Positions 49,812-60,781 of a stretch of DNA of 64,000 bases are shown here, piece after piece. The position numbers and the translations under genes were made by a program. The notes below the pieces were generated by a model. It was not told the DNA's origin, made no database searches, and worked only from the letters and a program-made list of their open reading frames with translations. The stretch lies in contig WHVY01000003.1 of the NCBI GenBank assembly GCA_022266195.1, positions 6,076,001 through 6,140,000 on the forward strand, read 5' to 3'. This DNA is from Tetranychus cinnabarinus (taxonomy: Eukaryota > Arthropoda > Arachnida > Trombidiformes > Tetranychidae). Within the stretch, counting starts at the first letter, position 1. The number at the start of each line of letters is the position of its first letter.

Positions 49812-50703
49812 GTAAGATTGTTCAATCGATTGATTAATCTGTCAATCAGTCATGATTGACCCTAACTAATCCTGCTTTTTCGCCAGTCCAATAACTAACA
49901 TTCCTATTCTGCCATTCTTACACTTTGTATTTTAACGCATTTCTAACTTCTAATTATTGTCAACGGCTACTGTTTGACTTATCATAACACCTTTTGACAA
50001 TTAATTAGCACTTGGATACATTTTGATTTGTTTTTTACCTAGATCTAGTTCTTGGCATTTGCATACCAAAAACAAACTCAAATTCATTGTTTTTATACAT
50101 AATTTCTTTATTTAAATTAATCTTTCTCTTTTCTACGATTCATTGTCCAGCTTATCTCACCTTGACCACATATATTTTGTTTAAAGGCCATAGTCAATTG
50201 TAACCATTATAATCAAAGCATTTTAATACACGTATTTATAAAGAGTAAAAGAGAGGGATGTGGCAATTTTGTTAAACTAACACTGTATACATACCTTGAC
50301 AATTTAAACAAAACTAAACGGTGAAAAAGAAAGCTTAGATACTCATTGAAAATTAAAATTCTGTATTTAAATTGTTATCTCGTTTTCCAAATGATACTTT
50401 ATTGAAACCATTGGATGATTAACCTTTTATCCCAGATGATTGATTCTGGTTTAGGCATTGTTAAAGATGACTGATAACCTAAACTAAACCATTTAAATGA
50501 ATGCATTTGTTACTAAGCGAAATTAAATCAATCCAGATAAAACAGTTAACAATCATCAATTCTGCAGACGAAAAGAACACTGGGAGAGTTTCATCGCAAT
50601 TATTGTTGATAACAATAATAATCACAATACAACTTGATTATACATTTAATCGATACAGAAACATAAATGATAGGAATATAAGTAGATATAACTTTTCGAA
50701 TAG
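49812..50703. other. Spacer, no gene seen
   Basis: AT-rich sequence between calpain and the cysteine-rich peptide gene. The frame at 50501-50728 has no recognisable feature and overlaps the TATA box of the next gene. Confidence 0.6.
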
Positions 50704-50710
50704 TATAAAA
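50704..50710 (+). promoter_or_regulatory. TATA box of the cysteine-rich peptide gene
   Basis: TATAAAAGG about 100 nt upstream of the ATG at 50807. An initiator-like TTCAGTT lies at 50741-50747, slightly farther downstream than usual. Confidence 0.6.
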
Positions 50711-50806
50711 GGAATGGTTGACAGATGAAACAGAATAGAGTTCAGTTGTATTTACTTTTGCTTCTTTGTGTTCACTTTATTCAGTTAATTTATTGATTAA
50801 TACAAA

Positions 50807-51022
50807 ATGTTCAATCGATCATTAGTTTTGATTTTACTGGTTGTGTTTATTGGTGCCAATCAATTTGTTGATGCAGCTTCTTATGGGTCGAGTATTTCTT
50901 GCCACAAATGGAGCGCAGACACTGATTGTGACAATTGGTTAGAAGCTTTTACATGCGTCTGTGGAACTGAATGTCTCGATGGTCTATGTGCCTGTAAATC
51001 TTGTCATGATATTATATGGTAG
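50807..51022 (+). CDS. Small secreted 8-cysteine peptide
   Basis: Intronless 71-aa frame, ATG 50807, TAG 51020-51022. Residues 1 to about 24 are a strong signal peptide (FNRSLVLILLVVFIGANQF). The mature part of about 47 residues has eight cysteines at 32, 41, 50, 52, 56, 61, 63 and 66, a compact pattern (C-x8-C-x8-C-x-C-x3-C-x4-C-x-C-x2-C) likely forming four disulfides. Own TATA box upstream and AATAAA at 51076. No named family recognised; candidates are a secreted effector, antimicrobial or venom/saliva-type knottin, none shown by the sequence. Its own promoter, poly(A) signal and clean signal peptide make it a credible gene despite its size. Confidence 0.8.
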   Translation: MFNRSLVLILLVVFIGANQFVDAASYGSSISCHKWSADTDCDNWLEAFTCVCGTECLDGLCACKSCHDIIW

Positions 51023-51075
51023 AGTATTCTGAAAATAATTATCAATGTAACAAATCCAGTATTTTAATATGATAA

Positions 51076-51081
51076 AATAAA
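51076..51081 (+). terminator. Polyadenylation signal of the cysteine-rich peptide gene
   Basis: AATAAA 54 nt after the stop codon. Confidence 0.6.
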
Positions 51082-51223
51082 ACTTATTTGAAGCCCATTA
51101 GCTAAATTGCAACAGTCATTACCAAACAACTATGTTTATAAAATAAATTAGTCTTGAAAAGCCCATAACGATCCGCAATTTGTAGATACCGGGTATAATG
51201 GTCATATAATGAGTATTTGAAGA

Positions 51224-51229
51224 TTTATT
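51224..51229 (-). terminator. Poly(A) signal of S-formylglutathione hydrolase
   Basis: AATAAA on the minus strand beginning 6 nt after the TAG at 51235-51237; implies a very short 3'UTR. Confidence 0.6.
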
Positions 51230-51234
51230 GTCGT

Positions 51235-52562
51235 CTAATGATTATTTGAAGATTTCAAAAACTTAGCATGATGATTGAAATTTTCTTCGATGAAAGTCTT
51301 TATGAAAAACCATCCATGATCGTAGCCTTCGATAAGGTTGAATGAAACGGTTGTTTTACTTTCCAATGCAGCAGCTAAGAAACGATCAGGACTGAACATA
51401 CCAAGAATGTAATCCTCAGCACCCTTGAGATATCAAAATGAAAAAGGAGGAAATAAAATTTGTTAATAAGTACAATAACATAATAATTGGACAGTTGAGG
51501 TAAATTACATTAATTTCTTGAAAAGAGCTTTGACAGGTATAAAGACTTTATAAGTAGTAATTACCTGATCTATGCGAATATTCAATGAAGGTCCTTTGTA
51601 ATTTCGTATAAGCTGTGTTGCATCCCAATCTTTTACATTTTCCGCTTGAACAAGATTTACCATAAATTCTGCCGCACCTTCTAGGTTGTATAATGGAGCG
51701 AAAGCTGAACAACACTTGTATAATCCTGGATTACGAAGACTACAGATTAATGCTCCATGACCACCCATACTGTGACCCATGACTGATCTATTATCTTTCT
51801 GGACGAAATTGAACTTTTCTTCAATTGTTTTGATCAATTCAACTGTTACATAGCTGTACATCTTGTAATGATCACTCCAACCTGGTGTCTCAGCATCAAC
51901 GTACATTGCTGCCATTTGAGCGCGAGTTATTGGTGGACTTATGGGCAAAGCATCGCGAGGAAATGTATCTGGACCTACAACACAGATTCCATGTTGAGCA
52001 GCATATTTCTGGAATCCGGATTGTTGAATGAGTTCTTTTACTGAAGATGTTAATCCTAAAATAAATAACAAAAAATTAACAATAAACTAAAACAAACTTT
52101 TCAATAGAGACAAAATCATCTGACAAAATGCCAGTTGCATCAATATCATAGGATTTTAACACATTAACCAAGTGAACCTAATTTTGCTCGATTTTCCGTT
52201 GGCTACAAGAAACTTCGAGTCATTAATCAATTGGCATCGAGTATGAAAATCAAATTACAATTAATTAACATGAGCAGGATTAAATTCAAAACATTGGTTT
52301 CAAATAAATGGGTTGACAAGTGAAATGATGAGCTCAAAGTGCACTTGGTAATAGGACAAGAGAACATTCGTATTTTTAAAAAGGTTTCAATTTTACCTGA
52401 TAAGAAATAAATGACCGGCACTTTGTTGGATTCAGAAGCTTGAGGTGGACAATATAGCGAGAATTTGCTTGTACATTTAAGTGTTTCACTGTAATGCGAA
52501 TAGATGAATTGCTGTCCACCAAAACATTTAACAGCAGAAATAGTTTGCAGATCAGAAGACAT
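51235..52562 (-). CDS. ESD: S-formylglutathione hydrolase
   Basis: Three exons on the minus strand: 52562-52397, 52055-51565, 51423-51235; 282 codons (281 aa), nearly the same length as human esterase D (282). The enzyme hydrolyses S-formylglutathione to formate and glutathione, the last step of glutathione-dependent formaldehyde removal in the cytosol. Family marks: LSGLT followed by the helix to GPDTFPR, the nucleophile elbow GHSMGG (S151), the acid residue in DQGAED (D223), and YDHGW (H255). ATG at 52562 opens MSSDLQTISAVKCFGGQQ, a normal start for the family. Compared with the usual LSGLTCTEQNF the copy reads LSGLTSSVKEL, so the conserved Cys is absent. It lies downstream of Exoc5 on the same strand. 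A poly(A) signal sits 6 nt after the stop. Confidence 0.96.
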
Positions 52563-52871
52563 GGTTTAGTTTATTAAGTTTTCGATGAAATAGTAGAAAG
52601 AATATAATTAAACAAAAGTTGAGCACTTTTGACCAAAATTTCATAAAGAAATATGTCAACAAAAGTAAATGTGATAAAGATAGATTTATTTTCAGGTTGC
52701 TCTGCAGATTGAACAATTCAAATAAGATGAGTCAACGTGAAAAGACAAGACTATTGTCACAATAGCTAAAAATACACGAGATTCACTGACTTGTAGAGAC
52801 ACCTACAACTTGAATGTTAAGAAATGAAACAAGAGAGAATCAGCAAATCTAAAGATTTACTGATAATTCAA

Positions 52872-53590
52872 TGAGCATTTAATCTGATCTAATAGACACT
52901 TAATCGTGAATCCATAATTTGATCCACAGGTGCTAATCTTGGCCAATCTGGTTACACTATGATATATCCAGCAAATAGACTCCTTGGACGAGGACTAGGA
53001 TTATGAGCCATTCTAATCTAAATCATTTCAACAATTATCCAGGAATCTAAGTGGCATTGCGAATTACCAACTCTAATAAAAGTATCCATCATAATTTGTC
53101 AACCTTACTTGTCTAAACCAATTTGTTTAAATTATATCAATTCAGTTTACATGTAAGCTAGCCTCACAAACTGAACAATGGAACATAATGTTAGTTCATC
53201 GTGTAGAGCATCATTGATAACTATCGAAACACCGTTTTTCTGTTTAACTTTTATTTTCGTTGCAATAAGCAAATCTCGAAAAATACATTAGCATTAATCC
53301 AATTTTGATTCTTACGGAGGTTTATTATTAATAGTTGAGTTTATTGAATCTAAATTGTGTCTGAGATAAAATAAGTTGAATGTCAAACTGATACATACTA
53401 ATATATACTTTATTATTTTTACAGCAACAACTGATTCGATAACATGATTGCTAAATTTAAAAAAATGTCCAAAAACATGATATAAATTAATGTATTAAAT
53501 TGAGATGGTGATAATTTCATTTGAATTGATTTATCAGCTTTGCTGATTTATAGTCCGCCCGAAGAGCTACAAAGTTAATGAGAACTGATT
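52872..53590 (+). repeat. Segment R2 at its parent locus (Exoc5 3' flank)
   Basis: Matches three blocks in 41912-43900. Because this copy continues into the intact last exon of Exoc5, it is the more likely source. Confidence 0.85.
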
Positions 53591-56174
53591 TTTCCAGACC
53601 AGACTGAAATAAAGAAAAGCAAATTGTTAAAAAGATGGCTAAATAGCATTAAATTGTAAATGATAATTGTACAGACTACAATTGAAGGACAAAAAATTAC
53701 TCACCAATGTTTCTCCATTGCATACTTGTTTAAGATTTTCAGGAGCGACTACCAGTAAATTACAAAGAGCGTGAAGAGTATCAAAAAGTTGATTCACTAA
53801 AGGCACTCTAAAAGCGGATGCACATCGACGATATTCATTGACATCACAGATAGCAATCATGGCTCCTGTAGATTATCAGAAATAGAGGATTAATTATAAC
53901 ATTTCAAGAAAAATATCGATATCAATAGTAAAATACACAGAACAATAACATACCTAAGGAAGTGTATTGAAATTGCATGAGATGCTCATAAACTATTCTA
54001 TGGAATCTTGTACCAAATTCGAGCATTAAAGCTTCAACATTTTTACCATCAAAACAATCTCTAGATTTGTTAATACACAGGTTCAAAAATCGAACAACTT
54101 TAACGCAAGTCGGAGTCTGCATCATTTCAATATCTTCCGTTTCGGGTTTAAAGTCTGTCTTCTTTTGCTCTGTGTTGAGAATAATTTTAATCCATGATAT
54201 TATGGCAGTTATTGAACGTTCCAATCCATTATTAATTTTAACCTCCAATCCTTCCAGAACTTCACGTTTTCTTTTGATACATTCACCGTGCTTGGGCGTT
54301 GACATGACCAGAGGAATGAGACTATCAACGAGCTGTTTCTCTAATAGGTGGCAAATGGCATTGCACTGTCGAGCGATTTCAAAATAATGAAGCTCAGGTT
54401 GACTTTTGGGTTCCGAAGTTGGTATAGCATTAAGACCCATTTCCAAAGCATAATCAATATGTTCAATGCACAGATAATTTAGTTGCATTTCAAAGATTTG
54501 CGTGGCATTATTGGCAGCGTTGGAAGGATTGGAAAGGGTCTGGCATCTTTTAAGGGCCAATTTGGTTTCTTGTAAAAGATTTATGGCAACCTCTTCAGAT
54601 AGCAACGTTTCATTTCCATAATCTTGATTAATGCCTCCAGATATTGAGCCTAAATTAAGATTGGCACGACCAATTTTAGCCTGCAAATCTCTTTTCAATT
54701 CTTGAATACTTCCAACAGGTATTGGCTTTTTCTGATGATTTTTAGAATCATAAAATCGCTGCAATATTAGCTCGCATTTGTTTTTCAGCGTTTTCAATTC
54801 AGTGTCTATATAGGCAGTCAGGTAAGAATCAAAAATGGTTCGCGTCAGTGTATTGAGAAAGTCAAGATCAACACCCATTATTTTGGAAGAGGCAAGTTGT
54901 TGAGAGAGTTTAACTGTTTTTGAATAAAGGTCATGTAAAGTAGTGAGAAACTCTTCGGGAATATCTTTGTCATTGTTCAATCTATTATGAATATACTCTT
55001 GAAGTTTGCCTCGATAAATATTGAGGACAAATTTTGCCATCACTCTATCAGGATCAGCAAATACTTCTTGGATAATCAGTTGTGATTTTTCACATAAAGG
55101 TACAATATCATTGAAAATACCAACACCAAGAAAAATTCCTACTTGACTTTTCTCAATGAATGCATCTTTACACTCATTATAACCCTTGAATTGAGATAGA
55201 ATCGAAGCAATCTCTTTCATCCGAGCTCTATTGTCTTTTACTTGGGCCTGGAAGAATTCCTCAATCAAATCCTTTTCAATTTGGTAATATTTTGCCTCTA
55301 TCCGCTTTTTAGCTCCATCAAATTTACCACCATTGGGCAATTTTTGTGAAATTTTGTACAGTTTTTCTATTACATCGGCTTTTTCAAATAGCTAGATGGG
55401 AATATAATGAAATAAAACCATTAGAAGATGTCAATTCAATTTAGCATTGACTAATTTTATGCAAATCAAACTAACCTGAGAAGGATCAATTTCACTATTC
55501 ATGCGATTGTCAGCGTCATCTTTGAAAAATGTCGTAAACTCTTTCATTAAATTTTGTGCCTCCACAGCTCGAGCTCTAGGTGTATTTACACCTTCCAGTT
55601 GATCACCCAAATAGACGACTTTAGCTGCAACTGTATCCAATTTTTCATCCAACTCTTGGAAACAATAGAAGCAATGTTTACACTTTTTCTGAAGCTCAGC
55701 AACTTTAACCCAATGTCTTTTTTCCACTTCTTTACAAACCATCTCCAGCCGTTCACATTTTTTCTCATGAGTTTCATACATATCTTTGAGTTCTCTGATG
55801 CGAGCTTCAAAATCTTCGAACAAAGTCTGAGAGTCAAATGTACTTGATTCCTTTGTGGCTCTCCATGCCAGTCTCTCAACAAACTCTTTTGGATCAAATG
55901 GATCCTGGAATAGAAAAAAGAGCAAATATAAATAAAAATGCTACAAGTTTTGACAGTTTGATCATTTAGGATAAATACAAGAAAATTTTAAATCATTCTT
56001 AATCTATCTAATCAGTGCTAACAGAGGTGTTTCTATTCAATAATAGAGTACATAAAAATAGAAACATAATTCAAGTAGCCTGTCTGCACACCCTTGTCAA
56101 GACATATGAATCTACATCTTAATGAAAAAAGAAAACACACTTACCTGCTCCAGCTCTGATAAGAAACTGCTCAT
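53517..56174 (-). CDS. Exoc5: Exocyst complex component 5 (Sec10)
   Basis: Five exons on the minus strand: 56174-56145 (MSSFLSELEQ), 55904-55476, 55391-53954, 53865-53705, 53603-53517; total 2145 nt (714 aa; human EXOC5 is 708). All splice sites are GT-AG and phases close. The protein is a subunit of the eight-part exocyst tether that docks secretory vesicles at the plasma membrane. The sequence shows the family layout: an amino-terminal coiled region (about 30-150, Lys/Glu-rich), then the long all-helical CorEx-type rods, ending FVALRADYKSAKLINQFK. No motif is missing. Copies of parts of exons 3-5 and the 3' flank occur at 19.3, 21.3 and 43.9 kb. A LINE sits head-to-head upstream. Confidence 0.95.
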
Positions 56175-56518
56175 TATGAAGTTATTTAAAAAACTCTAAA
56201 CCAAAATAAATCGCGTAACATCAAATAATATCAAATTAAATCAAAACCCAAAAATTACAGATGACAACAGTTTATTTTGTTTCCATAGGGAACCAATGTT
56301 TATCCTACATTGTAGCTGACATTCTGTAATGTGTATACAAAACAGTTTTCATTTTTTAAATGGTCCCTGGTAATCAAGCTCAACTTTCACCTTTTTTCAC
56401 CTTTTCTTACCTTTAATTAATTAGTTAATTAACCAATTAAAAATTCTAACTTTCTCCTCCTGAGTTTAATTAGTGCCTCCAGTACCCTTTTTCACCTCAA
56501 TCAAACACCTAAAATCTG

Positions 56519-57595
56519 ATGGCTTCATCAAATACAAGTGAAACTTCTGTTCCCCCTACAACAGGTGAACAACCACGTGGTAACAACAAAGCTACCCTCT
56601 GTTCTCGTTTAAAGGCTACAGGTGTGCTAGTTCAAGCCTTACTCAACCAAAAAAACAAAGATCTTTGCCTGAGAATTATCAACGAGTTAAACTCCATTCA
56701 AGCTGCAGTTAGTGAAATCGAACAAGGACCTTCACCACCAAGGAACCTACTAGCTGACAAACTTGAACGGATTGAAGCCAAGCTGGATAGTGGGGCAAAT
56801 GGAGTAAGTTGTGGTTGCAAAAGCAAACAAGCCAATAAAAGCAAAGCTAAGCCCAAAGCCATAATAATCAAACCTCTGAACAACGAAACGGACGCGACTG
56901 AACTAGGACTTAAAATCAAACAAGCAATCAAGGACAACAAGGAATTGAACGTAGACAATGTTATCGTCAACACCCAATCCACGCGTGTAATATCAGAAGA
57001 TCCTGACACCTTGAAAAAGCTTGAGGATATACTGAAAGAAGCGAAGATTGATGACCTGGTAAAAACAGAGCCTCTAAAAAAGCTTCAACCACAAATATCC
57101 TGCGTTGTCAGTACGGAACAAATCGAGGACATCTCTCAGTTTAAGCGAAGAAACAATATTTCTGAAGAAGAAGAAGTGGCCTTTGTAGTCAACAGAGAAA
57201 TAACAACAAAATCAAAGTTCAAAAGAAACTTCGTAGTCATTCGTCTTTCCAGAAAAGCCAGAGAAATTATTGAAGCGAGAGGTAAACTCTATTTTGGTTG
57301 TGAATCGGTCAAATATCAAGACAACTTCAACATTCGGGTTTGCTCCAAATGCCTAAAGATTGGTCACACTGAGCGTTTTTGCGTTAATGAAGCACAATGC
57401 GGAAATTGTAATGGATCTCATGTAACCAAAGACTGTACTGAAGGTAAAAGGGACAAACCAGACTGCCTACTGTGCAAAAACTCAGGCTCACCAGACGTAA
57501 AGCATCGGTCAAGATCAGAATATTGTCATTCATACAATTTAGCAGTTGAAAGACTCATTTCCATCATCGATTATGACTATCCAGATAGCTGCTAG
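56519..57595 (+). CDS. LINE ORF1, Gag-like zinc-knuckle protein
   Basis: 358 aa, ATG 56519, TAG 57593-57595. The amino half is hydrophilic with a Lys-rich tract (about 101-115). The carboxy end has the R1/I/jockey pattern of three knuckles: C275-x2-C278-x4-H283-x4-C288, C294-x2-C297-x3-H301-x4-C306, and a looser C316-x2-C319 with H329 and C336. This protein binds the element RNA and forms the RNP. Its stop overlaps the start of ORF2 by 23 nt. Confidence 0.92.
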   Translation: MASSNTSETSVPPTTGEQPRGNNKATLCSRLKATGVLVQALLNQKNKDLCLRIINELNSIQAAVSEIEQGPSPPRNLLADKLERIEAKLDSGANGVSCGCKSKQANKSKAKPKAIIIKPLNNETDATELGLKIKQAIKDNKELNVDNVIVNTQSTRVISEDPDTLKKLEDILKEAKIDDLVKTEPLKKLQPQISCVVSTEQIEDISQFKRRNNISEEEEVAFVVNREITTKSKFKRNFVVIRLSRKAREIIEARGKLYFGCESVKYQDNFNIRVCSKCLKIGHTERFCVNEAQCGNCNGSHVTKDCTEGKRDKPDCLLCKNSGSPDVKHRSRSEYCHSYNLAVERLISIIDYDYPDSC

Positions 57596-60557
57596 AAACT
57601 GCCAAAAAATGAAAAATAAAACTGCTGAAATGATGATGATGGCTAAACCTGACAAATTAATTCTAATTCAAGAAGCCAACCACTCCACCATAGCAGCATC
57701 CAACTTGAAGCTCTTTTCAGCAATTGTACACGGGGACACGGTTATAATAGCGTTCAAATGTATCGTCAAAAACATTCACAAAATAGGTAACTCCACAATA
57801 ATCTGTTTAATCAAACATAATGGCCAAAATCTCCTAGTTGGTAATGTGTATATCAGTCCGAGTCACAATGATAAAGTTGCTGAAGAATTGATGAATGAGA
57901 TCCAGCAAATCAGAGCTAGATATACTGGTATTCCTCTCATAATTCAGGGAGACTTCAACAGTCAACTTGATCTATGGACTCCACATCCGACACCACAAAC
58001 CAAAAGGAGCAAGATAATCAAAAGAATGATAGATGAGAACGAGCTTATACTACCATACAAACCGTCTTCAACTGAGTACACCTTCATCTCACCAACTGGT
58101 AGTAAAACATTTATTGATTCTACTCTCGTATCGAAAGAAATACAATGTGAAGTAAAGATCAAGACGGCTCCTCAAGATCACTCGTACTTCTCTATCACCA
58201 TCACGACAATTAAAAAACAACCACCTAAAATAGTGGACGAGACTCCTAAGAGCTTAAACAAGTGCAACTATCTACAAGATATGTATGAGTTTGTCTCGAA
58301 ACTTCCTCCTGACAACATAAAAAGTCCTTTTATGATTGATCAAATTACCATGACCATGCTTAGACATAGTCTACTAATTCAGAGCAAATACACAGAGCCC
58401 TCCAAGACCTTCTCTGTCAAATCTCAACTGATAAATCATTCACTGAAAAAGAAACTGAAAAAGACAATCTCACAGCAACAGAAGCTAAGGTCAAGGGAAG
58501 GACAGGATGAAATTTTCAGAATAAAAAGAGAACTAAATCAACACTTTAAGACTCAGATAAGAAAGAAATTCAACACCGCCAACAGTAAAATACTTTGGTT
58601 GAGAATCAAAAACCTGCTAATGATTGATCATCACAATGAACCGTCAGCAGCTTTTCTACGAGGATGTGAAGATGTCAAAAATAAATATCATCTGAAATTG
58701 GAAAATATAACCTTATCAACCGACAAATCATCCTTTAGAAGCAACCCTGATGAACACGATCATCATGCTTTACTCGACACCATCATCACATCTCTTAAAT
58801 CACTTCAAACAGCCTCACCAGGTCCTGATTCTCTGTCCAAACATGAAACTCTCACCATGATACAGAAAAATCCTCATCTATTTGTAAATATCTTTCATGC
58901 CTGCTTAACATTGAACTTCTTTCCCTCTCCATGGAAAATCACCAAAGCAATCATCATCCCTAAAAGTGATGGTAACAAAACTCGATTGATCCAAATGCAA
59001 TCTTATCTAACCAAGATCCTGGAAAAAATCATCTGTGAAAAGATAACGAAAGCAATTCCAACTGAAACGTTCCAGCATCAACATGCTTATCTACCTGGAC
59101 GAAGCATTATAACAGCCATCGACTCGACCTTAGGCTTTTTCTGTCCAGTAAATCGAGATTATGACTTCTTCATCCTTCAAACAGACGTTCAGAAGGCTTT
59201 TGATGAGATAAGCCACTCAACCATCCTTAAAAACTGTGCTAAATACGGGTTAGATAAAGCCACACTAAACATGATTGCTAATTATCTACACAGTCGCTAC
59301 TCAATGATGATTGTAAATGATCCCATATTATCCAAACAAACAATTGGGGTACCTCAAGGATCCATCCTTGGACCTATTCTGTTCATCATTGGTCTCAATG
59401 AAGCGCTCAATGACATTGCTCAGCTTCATATTCCGATGTTCAGAGCAGATGGAAGAACAGTCATATATAACATCAAAACCAACCATCACACGATAGCCTA
59501 TGCCGATGACCTCCTCATTGGCTTTTACATGTCATCAATGCAACCACAACGTCTGGAGCTTATAACTAACTTTATCCTGAATAACATCAACGCCTCACTT
59601 TATGAAACTAACCTAAAAATATCAAAAGAAAAGTCAAAAATCATCACTAGTAATCACAGGCTAATTAGGAAAGACGCAAACAACATAGAAATTAGCGACA
59701 GCAGTATAATTCTGGGTCTTCCGATCAACCTAAAATACAGACAAAAAATCTTCCTTGACCAACAGCTATTCCTCGAAAGAGCTAGGCAGAAACAGTTAGC
59801 CAAACCACTTCCAATTCACCTAATTAATGCACTCCCAACGAACGTTGTCAAATTAATTAGCTCAGCTCTCTTTGAGTCATACTCATTAACCTTTGCCCCT
59901 CTCTTAATTCCTAGCATCATCTCAGGAGAATTCCCAAAAGAACTCAACAGAATAACCTCAACACTCGTCAGAAAATTTATCAGGATGAAATCATTAGACA
60001 GAACTCTCCCTTCATTTCTCATAACAAATAATAAACCTATTTATCTCAAAATATTAAAAATAGGCATTGATTATCTGATGAATAACTTAAATGAAAAAAG
60101 TGCCATCTTCAACTGGGTCATCAACAACCATCCTGAGTTACTGCCAACTCCGCAAATTAACAGCATTACCGCTACATGGAGTACACATATCGTGTTATGT
60201 CACACCAAACATTTGCTAAAAAGTCCCAGATATTCAGACAGATCCAGCTGCTACTTACTCTTAAACTCCATTCCCAGAACTGGCTATGAAAAATTAGACT
60301 ACAGAGCGAGATTCCTTCTTGGAAATTACAACTTTCTGACTGAGAACAAGCTATGTATATGCCAAAAAATGATCGGACCTGATAACCTACACTTTATATA
60401 TCAATGTGAATATCCGTCGCTCATTAGCCTTAGACAAATTCTGAACAATCGATGCATAAAACAATCCAACTCTCTGATCATCAAACGCCCTGAAATATTT
60501 AGGAAACTCATAGCGGAAATCTTTGACATAATTCAGTATATTCATGAACAAGAATAA
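57573..60557 (+). CDS. LINE ORF2, endonuclease-reverse transcriptase
   Basis: 994 aa from the first true ATG at 57573 (+1 relative to ORF1); the upstream in-frame codon at 57546 is TTG. The amino part is an apurinic-type endonuclease: ILIQEAN, GNVYISP, QGDFNSQLDLW (D127), TFISPTGSKTFID and QDHSYFSI in place of the usual SDH. The middle is a reverse transcriptase: QTDVQKAFDEI, GVPQGSILGP and the catalytic YADD (Y643-D646). The carboxy part ends with a Cys/His cluster (CICQKMIGPDNLHFIYQC). It nicks the target and copies the RNA there. The 23-nt overlap with ORF1 suggests coupled or reinitiating translation. Confidence 0.94.
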   Translation: MTIQIAARNCQKMKNKTAEMMMMAKPDKLILIQEANHSTIAASNLKLFSAIVHGDTVIIAFKCIVKNIHKIGNSTIICLIKHNGQNLLVGNVYISPSHNDKVAEELMNEIQQIRARYTGIPLIIQGDFNSQLDLWTPHPTPQTKRSKIIKRMIDENELILPYKPSSTEYTFISPTGSKTFIDSTLVSKEIQCEVKIKTAPQDHSYFSITITTIKKQPPKIVDETPKSLNKCNYLQDMYEFVSKLPPDNIKSPFMIDQITMTMLRHSLLIQSKYTEPSKTFSVKSQLINHSLKKKLKKTISQQQKLRSREGQDEIFRIKRELNQHFKTQIRKKFNTANSKILWLRIKNLLMIDHHNEPSAAFLRGCEDVKNKYHLKLENITLSTDKSSFRSNPDEHDHHALLDTIITSLKSLQTASPGPDSLSKHETLTMIQKNPHLFVNIFHACLTLNFFPSPWKITKAIIIPKSDGNKTRLIQMQSYLTKILEKIICEKITKAIPTETFQHQHAYLPGRSIITAIDSTLGFFCPVNRDYDFFILQTDVQKAFDEISHSTILKNCAKYGLDKATLNMIANYLHSRYSMMIVNDPILSKQTIGVPQGSILGPILFIIGLNEALNDIAQLHIPMFRADGRTVIYNIKTNHHTIAYADDLLIGFYMSSMQPQRLELITNFILNNINASLYETNLKISKEKSKIITSNHRLIRKDANNIEISDSSIILGLPINLKYRQKIFLDQQLFLERARQKQLAKPLPIHLINALPTNVVKLISSALFESYSLTFAPLLIPSIISGEFPKELNRITSTLVRKFIRMKSLDRTLPSFLITNNKPIYLKILKIGIDYLMNNLNEKSAIFNWVINNHPELLPTPQINSITATWSTHIVLCHTKHLLKSPRYSDRSSCYLLLNSIPRTGYEKLDYRARFLLGNYNFLTENKLCICQKMIGPDNLHFIYQCEYPSLISLRQILNNRCIKQSNSLIIKRPEIFRKLIAEIFDIIQYIHEQE

Positions 60558-60781
60558 CCTTTTCTGTATTTTTTTATACCACAATTTTTTCCTTATTATT
60601 CTTTGTATTACCCTTTCCCCTCCCTTCTCCCTACAACTCTTTGATAACAATAACTTACTCTGTTGTTCCCTTCACTACCTTCCATTTGTGCATTGTTGAG
60701 TGTGGCGCTTTTAAGCTCACTCTGTTAAATTACCTCTATACCCAATAAATCACTTGAATAATTTTTCCAGTTATTTTTTAA

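Larger units (their letters stand above)
56360..60772 (+). mobile_element. Non-LTR retrotransposon (APE-type LINE), two intact ORFs
   Basis: ORF1 with zinc knuckles is followed by an overlapping ORF2 with endonuclease and reverse transcriptase; no RNase H was seen. AATAAA at 60744-60749 marks the likely 3' end. ATTTTTTAA occurs at 56351-56359 and again at 60773-60781 and could be the target duplication; because it is AT-rich the outer boundaries are tentative. The layout suits the R1/I/jockey group. Both frames are open throughout, so the copy is young or active. Confidence 0.85.
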
